Below, one piece after another: positions 46,880 through 59,512 of a DNA stretch of 64,000 nt. The notes beneath the pieces are model-generated. The model saw nothing but the letters and a program-made list of their open reading frames with translations, did not search any database and was not told where the DNA came from. The position numbers were made by a program, and so were the translations under genes. The stretch spans positions 434,001-498,000 of the forward strand of contig JFHB01000003.1 of NCBI GenBank assembly GCA_000729835.1, given 5' to 3'. Source of the stretch: Atkinsonella hypoxylon (lineage: Eukaryota; Ascomycota; Sordariomycetes; Hypocreales; Clavicipitaceae). How positions within the stretch are numbered: the stretch's first letter is position 1; the number at the start of each line of letters is the position of its first letter.

Positions 46880-48496
46880 CTAGTTCCAAAATCGAGATTT
46901 GTCGCTGACACGAGTCTTCTCTCGCTCCAACAAAAGCGTCAACTGACTCCTGGTTCTGCCCATTGGCACACTAGCAGCGGGGCTGGGTTGCGTGGGCACC
47001 ATACGCGAATCAACCAGCGAGGTGGCCGACGGATGAGAAGCGAGGCTGATTACCTGCGGATCCAGAATGCTAGATGTTGGCAAAGAGCCGGCTTGGTCTA
47101 TGATGTGACCATTAGCTGCTACGTTGGTAGTTGTGGCAGTCGCACCGGTGAATAAGCTTTGAACGGAACTCTTGCGAGCATAACCATTCTGAGTGATCGG
47201 CCAGCCTACTGTCGACGAGGTATCAGTGAATGAGCCGGTCGTGGATGAATGATTATCCGTTTCGGTCCGTGTTAAAGATATAGACCTGGTTGAAACAGGT
47301 GGCCGCAAGTCGGACGTGTTACGTGCCGAGGGGTTGGAGCTCGCTAATGATGTTGATAATGCTGGCCGACTCTGCCGTCTAGACACTCTGCAAGAGTCAT
47401 TGGCCGTATTTCTCGGGACAACTGGTTGCTTTGCGGCTGCCTTGGCGCTCAACATAGGTTGAGTAATTGACCTCGTGCGGCCATCGGCTTGCTTCTTATC
47501 AGATTCGAAATTGGTCTGGGTCTCAGAGCGCTTGAGAATGGATGGCACTATTCTCATCTGCTTCTGGGCCACTTGTGTTTTCTTCAAGACTGGCTTCTCT
47601 GGGACACATTCGACCACCGAGGTGGGATGCAAGGGACTAGTTTTTGCGCCCGTCACTTGGCTCTTCGTCGGTGTCAAAGTTGGTGTGGAAGATAACGTCG
47701 AGGCTGCTATAAGCATCTGGGAAGCAGGCGGCGGTTTGTTAGGTCTCATTGCCATTTCCAACCCAGTAGTTGCAGTGCTGCCCGAAGAAGGAATATCACC
47801 CTCCTTTGCGTGCTCATCGCCAGACTCAGGAAGTGAAACGAATCGAGCAGTCGGTCGTGGTCCTGTAGTGAGCGGGGTGCGAGACTTCTTCAAGATAGGG
47901 TGTGAGGGAGGGGGTTTTGATGCACTTGAAGAAAGACTCCTAGTTGAGGCCTCGCCTGATTTAAGTCCAGTAAATTCTGAACGGTCCTGTGCACCTGCAC
48001 CCTCGCGATTTAGGTGCGCCACTATAAACTGCTTGGTCAAAGGTTGCACCTGGAACTCAGGCGTTAATGAGGATGCCAACATCAGCTCCGAAAGGAAACA
48101 ACTCACATCAGGGCCTTCCCAGCGATTGGGGGGTCCATGAAGAGGAACAAATGTAGGGCCAATGGAAATGTCCTCATATATCCTAGCAAGTGCTCGGCCA
48201 CTTAAATGCCTGCGATCGCTACCCCAGACCTGCCACCAGAAGTTTTCGAGACGTCGGGCTGTAGGATCCTTGAGTTTCTTGTTGGTTGTTGTATACACTG
48301 ACAATGAGATCATGTGAGCCCAAAGGTTTCCTATACTCAGCAAGCTTTCAGGAGCCGAATGGAGGGACTACATACCATGCCAATATTTCCATATTTTATC
48401 AGCTGGAAGTACGGGATAGCTAGCCACTTCTTTGTAGATATTCGTCGTGTTGATGACGATACCTTTCGGTAGAATCATGGGTACACTGGAATCCAT
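46880..48496 (-). CDS. areA GATA-like (DUF1752) domain protein
   Basis: Two exons (48496-48376, 48297-46880) give 512 aa. The N-terminal 110 residues match the 'nitrogen regulatory protein areA GATA-like' domain (DUF1752): LPKGIVINTTNIYKEVASYP, ADKIWKYWHVYTTTNKKLKD, ARRLENFWWQVWGSDRRHLS and ARIYEDISIGPTFVPLHGPP. There is no zinc finger, so DNA binding is not implied. DUF1752 also occurs in yeast Reg1-type phosphatase regulators. The remaining 400 residues are disordered, rich in Ser, Thr and Pro, with basic patches (HPILKKSRTPL, VPSILKRSETQ) and a C-terminal helix TRSQLTLLLEREKTRVSDKS. The splice site lies in the middle of the domain and restores the conserved YWHVYTTTN. A regulatory scaffold role is inferred only. 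Confidence 0.88.
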
Positions 48497-50837
48497 GTCG
48501 AAGCAAACGGTAGGCTAGAAGGTGCGGATATGCCAGACCAATAATTATCAAAAAAGAGGCAGAATCTTGGCAAACGAGATTCGAGAAAGCCCGTGCTCGA
48601 CTCAACGCCGCGGTCTCTTGGCACCAGATGGATTATTATTATACTCGTCTTGGCCAACTACTCATGATGGCCAGCGACGGGAGAGACGGATGAAGGACGA
48701 TGTGCCCAGCTTGGCAATAACAGAATTTCCCGATCTAAAGAGAAACGAAGAAAGTGAAAGTGCAGACAAAGAGAAAGAGAAAGAGAAAGAGAAAGAGAAA
48801 GAGATGAAGCACTCGTCCACGGATGACGTCTGTTCGCCTTCTGAGCTCTGGCCGGCTCCTATGAATTGTAAGCAGAAGATTGAACTAAACTGAATTGATT
48901 ATGTTCAAGTTGAGGCACAGCCTGTCCGAGATCGAAGAGCACAATCGAGAAGCGAGAAGCGAGACTTTGCCATCAGCTTCTCGGCAGAGACAGGATTTTC
49001 AATGGCCGTGGATATTATGGCGTTGGTGTTGATAAGTGAGTTGAGCATGAGCCGACGGCGTCGCAACAGTGGGGTTATGGGGGTTCTGGATCCCTAAAGT
49101 ATAAGCTAGTTGCGGTGTCGGAAGGCAACAACGGAGCAGCAGATGGCCATGGCCATGTGCTCCAGGGCCCTGGCTTGGCTTTGCCTTTAGCTCTGGCCCC
49201 AGCAGCTCTGGCCCCAGCTGGGTGGCACTTGCGCCTGCTTGCTCTTGCTTCAATTATCAGCTGGCATCACCGCGCCTTCCTTCTTTCCCGCTTCCTTTGA
49301 GCATGGGCATGCGGGAAGGAGTACTCTATGTATTTGGTGTGGTCGCCCTTGCAGCCTTCAATATTGCAGGTGGGCAGGCACGTACAGTAAGCAAGTCACG
49401 CCCCCAACAGCTGGCACCGAGTGCACTCCGTACCTCCCTTCCTAACCTAAGGTTAGTTGTCACAAACCTGCACACAGCTGGCGGGCTCTCTGCCGATGTC
49501 GGTTAATTTCCTTGGACATCCGAGTGCGATGTCGAGCCAGAAGTAAGCGGTAAAGCAATAACAACAACAACAAACACAACAGAACTGGACCTAGCACTTC
49601 GGGTCTCCTCTGGAACGAAACGAGGGCCCGGGCAGGACCCTGACAGTTGAAGGGGGCTCGTGACAAAGGGGACTACTAGGCAAGGGGCAAGGGGCAAACA
49701 TTCAACCCATATCATTGTAATCTCGAGAGAAGGAAAGGAGAAGCAAAGGGACGAGAAACCTAGATAATGGACATGACGACAAGAAAACGGAAAAGATCAA
49801 GCAGCCAGCAGCGTTAATCGCCTCGCAGGCCTATTACTCGATACATTTTTCGTTGGTTCATTGTGGCTTCAGAACAGGCACCAAGGTCGAATTGACCTGT
49901 CTGCAACAATGTTGGGCGAAGGGCCGTAGAGGGCAGGCATCGACAGCAGGGGTCTGTTAGGAACCGGATGCCAATGCCACACCATGTCCGGGGTTTTAGC
50001 TCTGGCTCTAGTGACCGCCTATGCCGCCCCCAACAAGAGGTCAGAGACAAGACGAGAAGACAGAATGCGGTCAAGGTCAGGCACTATTTGGAAGAGCGGC
50101 CAGACATTACGCAATCCGACATCAGACAGGCTTGCTCCTAGCTAGACTATACACAGGTGACTAGCTTCGGGCAGCTTATGAACTATAGTACGAACGAATT
50201 TCATGCCTAAGAAAGCAGTTCAGTTTTGCTTATCATGGTGATGTGGCTCCATGTACTGTACTGACATAGTACAGTAGAGTACGGAGTACCCGCACGCACC
50301 GCAGTCCTTCTTCTGTCAACCCTTGCCCGCACGCCGAATTAATTACAGCTGCGACGGCCGCAGAGGATCGAATTGTCGGAACAGGTTCTGTCGGGTGGCA
50401 TAACATTTACCACGGCAGCAAAACTCGTCTGGGCTTCCCTAAACCAGCATGTTGTTGGAACGTGGTCAGGCCGTGGCGCCGACCGCGTGATGACGCATCC
50501 GTGGCCAAGGTCCGGTCCAGTCGGTGTGTTCTGCGTGCAGGCTTGGCTGCAACAGCCAGGATAGGCCTCCTCTGTTGAGACGAGACCAGACACCTCTTTG
50601 GTGGCTGGGCAGCAAGATGTTGGGCGTGCCAAAGTGACCATCTCAACTGGACCGAGTTGGTTGTGCAGGAGCCGGAAACCCAGCGGAAACTGGGCTTCCG
50701 TGTCGAGTCGAGACGTCTCATCCATTCCGGATCGGCCATTCGTTGTTGGAATTGCTTTCAGCATGGGACGTCTTGCTTGCATTCGCTGCTGCCTAACGCG
50801 TCTACCTATTCCAACTGAAGGCGAAGGAGTACTCCGT

Positions 50838-50873
50838 GGATACGGAGCTGGATACGGAGCTGGATATGGAGCA
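50838..50873. repeat. 12-nt tandem repeat GGATACGGAGCT x3
   Basis: Two perfect copies and one variant. The units contain the TACGGAG core seen in the dispersed palindrome family. Confidence 0.9.
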
Positions 50874-50974
50874 CCACAAGTCGAGCAACACATCCACGCT
50901 AAAAATACTCCGTACTCCGTATCAATTAAATTTTATCCTGAATCACCACATGCACACCATTATATACACTCACT

Positions 50975-51022
50975 CACTGTACCACTGTACCACTGTACCA
51001 CTGTACCACTATACCACTGTAC
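50975..51022. repeat. Octamer repeat (CACTGTAC)6
   Basis: Six 8-nt units, one with a G-to-A change. Confidence 0.95.
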
Positions 51023-54020
51023 CTAGTAGGTGCTCCGTACGGCGGCATGTACTGCTCGGCCACTCAGATTCAGGACTAACTACCAGTCTTATCGTCGACT
51101 GTCGACACCTAAACCCCAGCAACACCGAGCATTTGACATCCGACCTTCCCGTCCGATTGCATGCAATCCACTTACTGCCATTGCTCGTTTCATCCTTCCT
51201 CGCTGGGGGAAGCGGTCCAGACCGCCACCGAATGTCGCTCCATGTGAATGAACGTGTCGGTCGCACAACTGACCAACCCACTCTTGTCAAAGTGTTGCTC
51301 AAGCCGACTTTTGGCTTGGTTTATCAAGGCTGTTACCATGGTGGAAAGGAAACCGGAATAGGAACGACATGGTTCTTCCTCCACCAGCATGACCTGGTTC
51401 TAGCCAGGCTGCCCCTGATGATCAATATCAATAGTGTGCCACATCCTTGGGTCGCACGTTCCCCAAATTGACTGGGAGATGCTGGGATGGAACAATTGGA
51501 ACCCTCCAACTTGGCTCTTATTCCCGTCTAGCCGGTCCGGCTATACAGACCCTGGACCCAACGTCGTGTCGTGCCATTGGCGTCAGTCACATCGCCAACC
51601 CGATGTGACCCAGTCACCTTGACATCTCGATCCACATGAACTGCGAACCGGTCTGGCCCGCGAGTTCGTCTTCCTAGATTAAGCGCCATCAAGTGTGCAA
51701 CAACGTCGGATGAAGTCATTTAGAGGTCATAGCCTCGTCTATTTGCAACCACACATTATGCCAAGTCAAGACTGCCTCTCCGTATCCAAGACCGATCATG
51801 CTTTTATTTGCTTTTTTATTTCGAAGCGCATGTCAATGCTCCGACGGATACCGACGGATATCGATGACATGTAAGGTGAAAATTGCGCCATTTCCTCTAT
51901 TTAGCCACCGCCCACGCTTCGACTTGAAGAGAGGCAGACACCCTGTTAAAAAGGGACAACAAAGGCCTTTCCTCAGACCAACACCGAATCAATTTAGCCT
52001 TAGACTTCTTTATCTTGTGAAAGGCGCAGCCTCCAATAAACAAGAGTTCACCATGGATGAGTTCCAACGGTTCAGCATGGGATTTCATGGTGCACGGACA
52101 TATGAAGCCACTGCTAGCTTGACTCTCCCCAGAACCTCGTCGGTCTTTGCGATACAGATAAAGTCAAGGTTTGGTCACTTACATAGCTACCTAGGCACTC
52201 GGTGGACCTGTCAATATACCCTCCCTAGAGCGGTTTGTGTAGCAAATCGCCCAGGTTGATCACGGCAGCGTATGCTACTGCCGCCAAACCTGATCTCTTA
52301 AAGATATTTCCATACCTAATGCCCCGTATTTCTCGCGTTTGCATGAAGGCACGGGGGCCCTTTCGTAGCGTTGGCTCAGGCAGGACTGAAGGAATAGCTC
52401 GGAGTAAGCCACCTTTTGAAAACTGCTTGCTGATAAGCTGGTGCGAGTCCAACACTTTGCACAGTCGTAGCATGGGTCTAACTCGGTCTTAGAAGGGCAA
52501 TCCTCACCTCATGCCGGTTCGGCTTGCCCCTTTTCACTTCATTTCCGACGTTAAGCTTCCAACTAGGCTATCAAGCTAGCCATTTGGCAGACGGTCCATC
52601 GGTGGTCGGAAAACATACCAGACGAAATCGACCAATGATAAACTCGGTGAACAAGTGTTCGCTCGATCATCGGAGGGACCTTCTCACGATTCTTTGTTCT
52701 CCCCTCACCTCATTGCCTCCCGCGCCACCCTTGGCAATCACTTCGTCATTTTCATGGCCATCTTGATTACTCGCAGCTCTTCTCCGTATGCACCAATTTG
52801 ACATGCAAATCTGTTGAAGTAGTGCTACCGCGGAGTTGCCCTTCTCGTGCCAAGGCTGCTTCGACTTGGCTGACGGATCGACAGCTTACGCAACGGGTCC
52901 GGCATACACTATATGGAATGTTATAGGACCCTGTGTAATCTGTCGCCCGTAAGGCAATAGGAATAGGGTAGTTGGAACATCAGCTTCATGGTTGCAGACT
53001 TGGCGGCGCGTCCGGCTGGTACCATTTGGACTGGACGATCTGTAAGATTCAACCACCTGACCACCGAATAGCTACCAGGTTGGCCGATTCCCTACTAACA
53101 TGCGGGTTTGAAGACCGGAATTGCTCTCAAGTCCGGATTACTAATTACTGAACACACTGGTTGCTTAAAGTCACGAAATACTCGACAAGGGGTAACATGC
53201 TCCATGTAAACCAACGGTGGAACAGCCTGCGCAAGTCAACGTAATCGGACTTGAGGATTTTTTTTCCTGAGTGCCGTTAAGCGTCAACTTGGTCATAATC
53301 TAGTGAGCAGGCCAATCAACACAGCTAGTTATACTCCGTAATGGTACTTGGACTTAAACTTATTAAGACTACGACGAGCAAAGTAACTGTTCATCCTGTG
53401 TACAATAGTTTATAGGATACACTGGATTCCGTATATATCTTTTTGAGGACGGTAAGGCTTCAATAATGTACACGTGGGCATCAACTGCCATAAGCTATAC
53501 TGCTGGAGAGTGCCTAGTATTTCTGATACATGACATGAGACACCAAGGACTTCAGATCGGCATTTACTTAGTGATAGTCTATATACCAGTCTTTTGGATG
53601 GAGATTTTTTTGTAAAACCTACAACAGGTCATCGACACTTGCACGGGGCTGGTGGAGACTCAGCACGGGCTTGGAGCCTTACGGTCCTCATGCTCTTGTG
53701 CTGTGCAAGAGTTTAAAATTAGTATTATCCCGTGTAGCGAACAAGTAGTAACCGGAAGAATACATGCAGCCGATTATGCAATTGTGCCATGGAACATCCG
53801 TAACGCCTGGTTGAAACCCTAAGAAAATCCGTTGACCCACTCGTTCTGGGCCAATGCGCGTCATGACCGACGATGAATTACTTTTCTTTTCCTTTCTTTT
53901 GTTCGGAGGGAGGGGCCATTGCCTCACTGGTGATGTAATCCCCCATGTTGAACGCAGGAAGAAAAAGTGTATTCCATGCTCATCTGTTTGCTTCTGGTGA
54001 ACAAGGGAGCTGCAGTTGTC

Positions 54021-55372
54021 TTAAGTCACGGTGTACCCGCCGTCGACGCGGATGTCGGCACCGGTGACGTAGCTAGCGGCATCAGAGAGCAAGAAGGCGA
54101 CGGGACCCATGAGGTCTTGAGGCTGGCCCATTTTGCCTTGGGGAATGAGGGACGTCCACTTTTGTTTGAGGTCGGGTTTTTCGTCCAGGATCTTCTCGGT
54201 GCTACAGAGAAAACCGGGGTCAGCTTTTCTCGAATCGTCAGGGAGAAGAGTAAAGAACAAGACTCACAGGGCGGTGAGCATATAGCCAGGGGAAATGCAG
54301 TTGACCCGGATGCTAGCGCTGGCCCACTCCACTGCCAAAGATGCGGCTAAATGACGTACACCAGCTTTGGAGGCATTGTAAGGACTGTGGTCAAATTAGC
54401 TATCGCCTCGTCTACCTGGTATTCAAGGTATTCAAGGGGCTCCAATGGGACACGAAAAAGGAGGAGGAACAAAGAGCGCCGAGTAATTCAGACTTACGCT
54501 TGAGGCTGGGGAACATTGACAATGGCGCCAGACATGCTGCCAATCATGACCATGCTGCCGGGCGCCTTGCGTGCCATTAAGTGGCGGGCAACAGAGGTTG
54601 CAAAGAGGTAGGTACCGTCAACATTGACAGCCCAAAGCTTACGCATCCGGTCAATAGGGTAATTCACGGCCTCAAAGTTTTCCGTAAACCCGGCTGATGT
54701 AACGAGGTGGTCGATCTTGCCATGTTGCTCGACGACTTCAGCAATGCAGGCTTCAACAGAGTCGGGGTCGGAAACATCAGCGTAGTGGGCGGTGACTTTT
54801 GGAGTACTGAGGGCTCATTTAGCACACAGAAGCTCGGCTTTACGGCCAAATTTGACATACTGCTCAGCGCCGGGGTTTTCGCGGATGAAGGCGTCCATAA
54901 GTAGTCTGGTTTGTTTCTGAGCTTCCTCCTCTGTGCCATCTGCGTCAGCTTCATGAATCCGATTTTCCGGGTGCGTCTGGTGCGCCTTGACGCTGTTCCA
55001 CCTACTGTTCATGTCAACGAGAGCAACGTCAGCACCAGAAAACACCATGCCCTGGGCCATGACAAGGCCGAGTCCACGAGCGCCGCCGGTGACAACGCCA
55101 ACGCGGCCATCCAGGGAGAAGCTAGGGAGCGTAGGCTTCACAAATTGCCCACCAGTACCAAGGACAGGCTTGCTGGAGGGCAAGTCATGCTCCGCCGGGT
55201 GCTCAACTTCAATGTCAGAGTCTGTACGGGCGTACTTTCCAGGCTTATCGCGGCGTGCAGGAACGTTGTGAAGGCTGCGTGAGGTGGCGAAGGATGGTCG
55301 CAAGGTAGCAGCGGCAGAGCGCCTCGTGGCTTGCCGCAGCATGGGAGCGAGAACGCTAGATCTGAAGGCCAT
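54021..55372 (-). CDS. SDR oxidoreductase, D-arabinitol-dehydrogenase-like
   Basis: Five exons (55372-55006, 54930-54844, 54795-54498, 54384-54268, 54201-54021) give about 349 aa. A presequence-like N-terminus (MLRQATRRSAAATLRPSF) suggests mitochondrial import. The classical SDR fold follows: cofactor motif TGGARGLG (95-102), NVDGTYLFATSVARH, catalytic Ser in IGSMSG (about 240), and YNASK with Tyr253 and Lys257, then VNCISPGYMLTAL and the ADIRVDGGYTVT end. The family includes fungal NAD(P)-dependent D-arabinitol, mannitol and sorbose reductases; the substrate cannot be told from sequence. The second intron (54843-54796) is my least certain junction: GTAAAG donor with a weak CCAAAAG acceptor, chosen because it restores TAHYADVSDPDSVE. 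A stronger CCTCAG acceptor lies 11 nt earlier but breaks frame. Confidence 0.88.
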
Positions 55373-58130
55373 TGCTGTGATTTGATTCTGGTTTGTAGAA
55401 AGAGAAAAGAAAAGCAGAGAACCAGAACTGGCGGAGATTGCGAATCTGGTATGGGCTTTTGTAGGGATATATATATGGGTCGGTATACCAAAAGCAGTGA
55501 TCGATCCTCTTGCCAAGTCGAAGAGTGTCGAAGAAAATCAAATGCAGTTGTGGTCCTGCGGAAGTCTGCGAGCTCGGAGAGTAAGTCAAGATGTTTTCTC
55601 TATGACAGAGAAGGGTGAGAGGGGAACCCGTGAGCGAGTGACTCTGGCCGTGGTTTATATTCGATGACGTTTCTGGACCAGATTGCAGCCGTTAGTTGGC
55701 AACTTTTGGAGCTTCGCTTGAGGCGCACCCCTTGAGCGCCTGCAAGCCAGCATTCCCCGAGCGAGCGAACCACAAATGGGGAATTAAGCTTCATCGACAA
55801 TCCACCACGTCCTGTGCCAAAACCCTGACCTGACAACGGCTGAGTGCCTGACAGGCGCTTGATTTTTTTTTAAAAAATGAGAATTTATAATCGTCCGCAG
55901 ATCCCTTATGTTGTAGGAGTGAAGAAAAATAGATATAATGATGACTATTAATATAGAATGCTGAAAAAAAAAAAATGACTGAATAGTTAACCAAGTTATA
56001 TCTTTGTTAGCCTGATCTGCCGCAGCTGTGTCACCGTCCGACAGAGTGTGGCAAACCTGGGGCTTGGGTGGCGGGCAGCCAGCGTGCCAATTGGGCTGTT
56101 CCTCATCTGTTTTCTTCACAAGACGTTTTTCTCGAACTATTAGTCCATGTTCCACGCTGCACGCTGCAACTACTGGCGAACCCAAAGCAGCGGCAATCGA
56201 GGTGCCTGCTGGTCACTGGTGGGAAAACAGGTAGGAACCAGAGTGGGCGGCATCATGAAAATGCAAGATCGAAGGACATGCGACGGTAATGTCTGGGCAA
56301 ATAAAAGAACAATGCATGGATACCACTTAGGAACGAAATCTGGCGATCGTTTTGCAATCCACAGAGTATCGAAGAGAGAGGTGAAGAGACAGACAAGGAA
56401 TGACGGACAGTTCACGAATGCCATGTCCATGTCCATGGCTGTGGCACTATGCATCATCGGCAACGGCAGGCGCGACCCCAGAATCATGGCTTTCGCTTTC
56501 CGCTATGGTGTTGATATTCTCGCTCGTCTCACATCAACCTTGCGAGCTTTCGTCCGTAAACAAATTTCAGGCTAGATCCAGCTTGAGCTGCTACCACCTC
56601 ACCGCCAATTTACTCTAAGCGCCCCGCCGCTGAAGTCGATCCCACAAAGCATCTCGACAGGATCTTTATTGAAGGGAATGAATGATGATAAGGCTGCGAG
56701 CACAGCTTTCGAGTACGTTGTGCGTGTCTCATGCTAGCGCCGCCAGACATGAGCCTGAGAACGCCTGAACATGACTTCAACACCAACTGGTGTGACCACT
56801 TTGGGACAGGAAGGCGAGAGACAACAGAGAGGGTACCTACGAGGTGCTGAGTAGGGCAGAGTAGGGCATAGTGGTAAGCAACAAGGTCATGCGCACAGCA
56901 CAGTCTTCAGACTGACTCCGCATTCTACATTCATGCTGAAAGCTTGGCGATATGTCTACCCTCTGCACTCGAGGAGAAGCTGAGAAGACGCTCCATCAAC
57001 GAGTGCAGCGTCTATCGGGATCCCATGATTCAGGTCCGCCTCGTCCTGATCACAAGCTAAGCATACTTGATTATTATTTTGCGACTAGGAAAGATGTTCC
57101 TCATGTGTTATAAACATCCGTGCCTTCATGACACGCTGCCATCGGAAAAGGCAAGACGGCGGGGTGATGCTGGGCGAAGCAGTAAGTCGGGTTGTTCCGT
57201 TGCCTCGCCCAGGTGATGTGCAACCCACAACCTCCAAGCTCCTCAAGTCACGAGCTACCGCTGGCAATTAAGTTACCCGATCGCCCGGGTCATAAACGAA
57301 AGTTTTCCCGTCGGTCTGGTGCGCCGAGGCCGTGCAGGGTCGCTAGCGGCAACTTCACAAGGGCCAACATGGCCGACGCAACCCACGAGTCAACGTTATT
57401 TGCGTGCAGGCAGACTTTGCCATTACATATGGTGTGAATTGGATTGGACTAGCACATTCGAGAGGAGATCCCAGTGTGACTATGTCCCTTGCAATATGGT
57501 TCTGTAAAGGGCTACTGATGTTGATTGATCGTGGGTACTTTCAATGTGGCCGTTTTTGCAAGCCAGCTCGACATTGTGATCGTGACAATATCTGGCCTTG
57601 TGTCTGTCTGTCTCATTCACACTTGTCAACGTACGATTTTACCGTGGACATCTATGTATTCTCTACAGTATTTCCTACATATGTCCTGCCTGTTTTTTTT
57701 ATAAGTACCCAACCCCCAAGTCCTCTATTTCAGGCTCTGTGTTTCATAAAAGGCTTCTTACCGAGTCTTCCTGACATGACGCAGCGACAGCAACAAACAC
57801 CATGGCGCAGTGTTCCCAATAACCATGTTTCCCGTAGCTCCTCTACACATGTGTTGCCGAGAGCTTCGAGCTAGAGCCCTATCCCGCCACTGACGCTCAA
57901 ATAAGCATCAGCCATCTCCATCCGTTGAAGCCGATGCATGCAGAATCGTACACAAAAAAGCCAATCGCATGTCCCATATCGACATCTTCGTCGCCGTCTA
58001 CTCTGCATCGCTTGTCTGGCCCCATAGGCCTAACCTGACTTTTCACATCTCTTCAGAGCGCAGTCCGGCGCCTGCCATGACCAGGTGTACAATGGTCCTC
58101 TCAACCTCCGTGCTGATGACCCATCTTCCT
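55373..58130. other. 2.7-kb spacer upstream of the SDR gene
   Basis: Contains the SDR promoter and the 3' flank of the IVD gene. A/T-rich runs lie near 55862-55880 and 55963-55975. ORFs at 56.1-56.6 and 57.4-57.9 kb are unsupported. Confidence 0.45.
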
Positions 58131-59512
58131 TCAAACATTGGCATACTCCTTGTTGAAAGCGCGGCCGATGACCATGCGTCTGATTTCCGATGTTCCAGCG
58201 CCGATCTCGTAGAGCTTTGCACTATTTGTGACAGACATATTAGTACACCGAATTCCGTCATGGCAGCCGATGGAAGATAGACCAAGCAGGGAATAACTCA
58301 CTCTCTAAGGAATCGTGAAGCAGGCATTTCCTCCACGTAGCCCATGCCACCAAGCAGCTGAATGCAGTCAAGAGAACACTCTGTAGCACGCTCAGAGGCG
58401 TATAAGATGGCACCTGCACAATCCTGGGTGCGGATGATGCCCTGCTCGTCCACCTGCCTGGCCGTGTTGTAGGTGTAGGCACGCGAGGCTTGCAACTTGG
58501 TATACATGTCGGCCAGCTTGCCCTGGATAAGCTGGTTGTGGGCAATGGGAGAGCCGAATTGCCTGCGCTGGTGGGAAAAGGGCAAGGCGACGTCCAGCGC
58601 AGCCTGCATGATGCCCAGAGGACCAGCCGACAGGACGAGGCGCTCGAGGTCCAGACCTTCCATCAGGACGCGCACTCCGCCGTTGACCTGGCCCAGCACA
58701 TTCTCCTCGGGGACAAAGACGTGGTCAAACATGAGCTCGCCCGTGTTGCTGCCGCGCATGCCCATCTTGTCAAGCTTACGCGCACAGCTGAACCCCTCCG
58801 TCTTGGTGTCAACCAGGAAGGCCGTGATGCCCTTGGATCCCTTGGATCCCTTGTCGGGATCCGTCTTGGCGTACACGACAATCACATGGGCGTCGGGCCC
58901 ATTGGTAATCCACATCTTGGAGCCATTAACCAGGTAGCCGCCGTCGACCTTGCTGGCGGATGTGCGCATGCTCACCACATCACTGCCCGAGCCCGACTCC
59001 GACATGGCCAGCGCGCCAATCGTCTTGCCGGAAACCAACCCGGGCAGGTACCTTGCCTTTTGGTCTGCGTTGCCGTTCAACTGGATCTGGTTCACGCACA
59101 GCTGCGAGTGCGCCGCGTAGCTCAAGCCGATGGACCCGGAGGCTCGAGACACTTCCTCCATGACCACGGCGTGAGCCTGGTATCCCATGCCGAGCCCGCC
59201 GACATGCTCGTCGGCCGTGATGCCCAGGAGACCGGCATCTCCCAGCTTCTCCCACATGTCGTTGGGGAAGGCATTGGTCTTGTCTGTGTGCGCAGCCACC
59301 TCCGCTGTGATTTCGCGACGGGAGAACTCTTGCACGCGCTCCCGCAGCTCCTCGAGCTCTTCGGTCGACGGCGCCTGGAAGCCCTTGGGATGCTTGGACG
59401 AGTGCAGTCTTGTCTGAGCGGTAGGGAGTCCCACGGCCGACGGGGATGGTCGCAATTGCCTGATGGCGGGGCGGACAGCCGCTCTGCTGAGTGTTCGAAG
59501 ACAAGCAGCCAT
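58131..59512 (-). CDS. ivdA: Isovaleryl-CoA dehydrogenase, mitochondrial
   Basis: IVD oxidises isovaleryl-CoA to 3-methylcrotonyl-CoA in leucine breakdown, passing electrons to ETF. Two exons (59512-58302, 58221-58131) give 433 aa. An Arg-rich presequence (CLRTLSRAAVRPAIRQLRPS) precedes the acyl-CoA dehydrogenase fold. FAD/substrate segments are LAMSESGSGSDVVSMRTSAS, GSKMWITNGPDAHVIVVYAK and KLDKMGMRGSNTGELMFDHV. The family's catalytic glutamate lies in MEGLDLERLVLSAGPLG (about residue 290). IQLLGGMGYVEEMPASRFLR and the last-exon AKLYEIGAGTSEIRRMVIGR complete the signature. The splice joins RFLRDAKLYEIG. It is divergent from mccB, the next pathway step. Confidence 0.97.

Larger units (their letters stand above)
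48497..54020. other. 5.5-kb gene desert with short repeats
   Basis: No ORF here shows a domain, consistent splicing or unique frame usage. It contains a GAGAAA hexamer run (about 48769-48801), a duplicated CTCTGGCCCCAGCAG segment (about 49191-49216), TACGGAGTAC motifs (50279-50288 and later) and two short tandem arrays near 50.84 and 50.98 kb. It must include the promoter of the minus-strand DUF1752 gene and the 3' flank of the SDR gene. Confidence 0.5.

Noticed and set aside
50339..50893. 184-codon minus-strand ORF
   Set aside because: Pro/Tyr repeats come from the 12-nt GGATACGGAGCT array; the rest overlaps equally open frames and has no domain.
51798..52259. 153-codon ORF in the gene desert
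   Set aside because: Mixed composition, no homologous motif, overlapped by other open frames.
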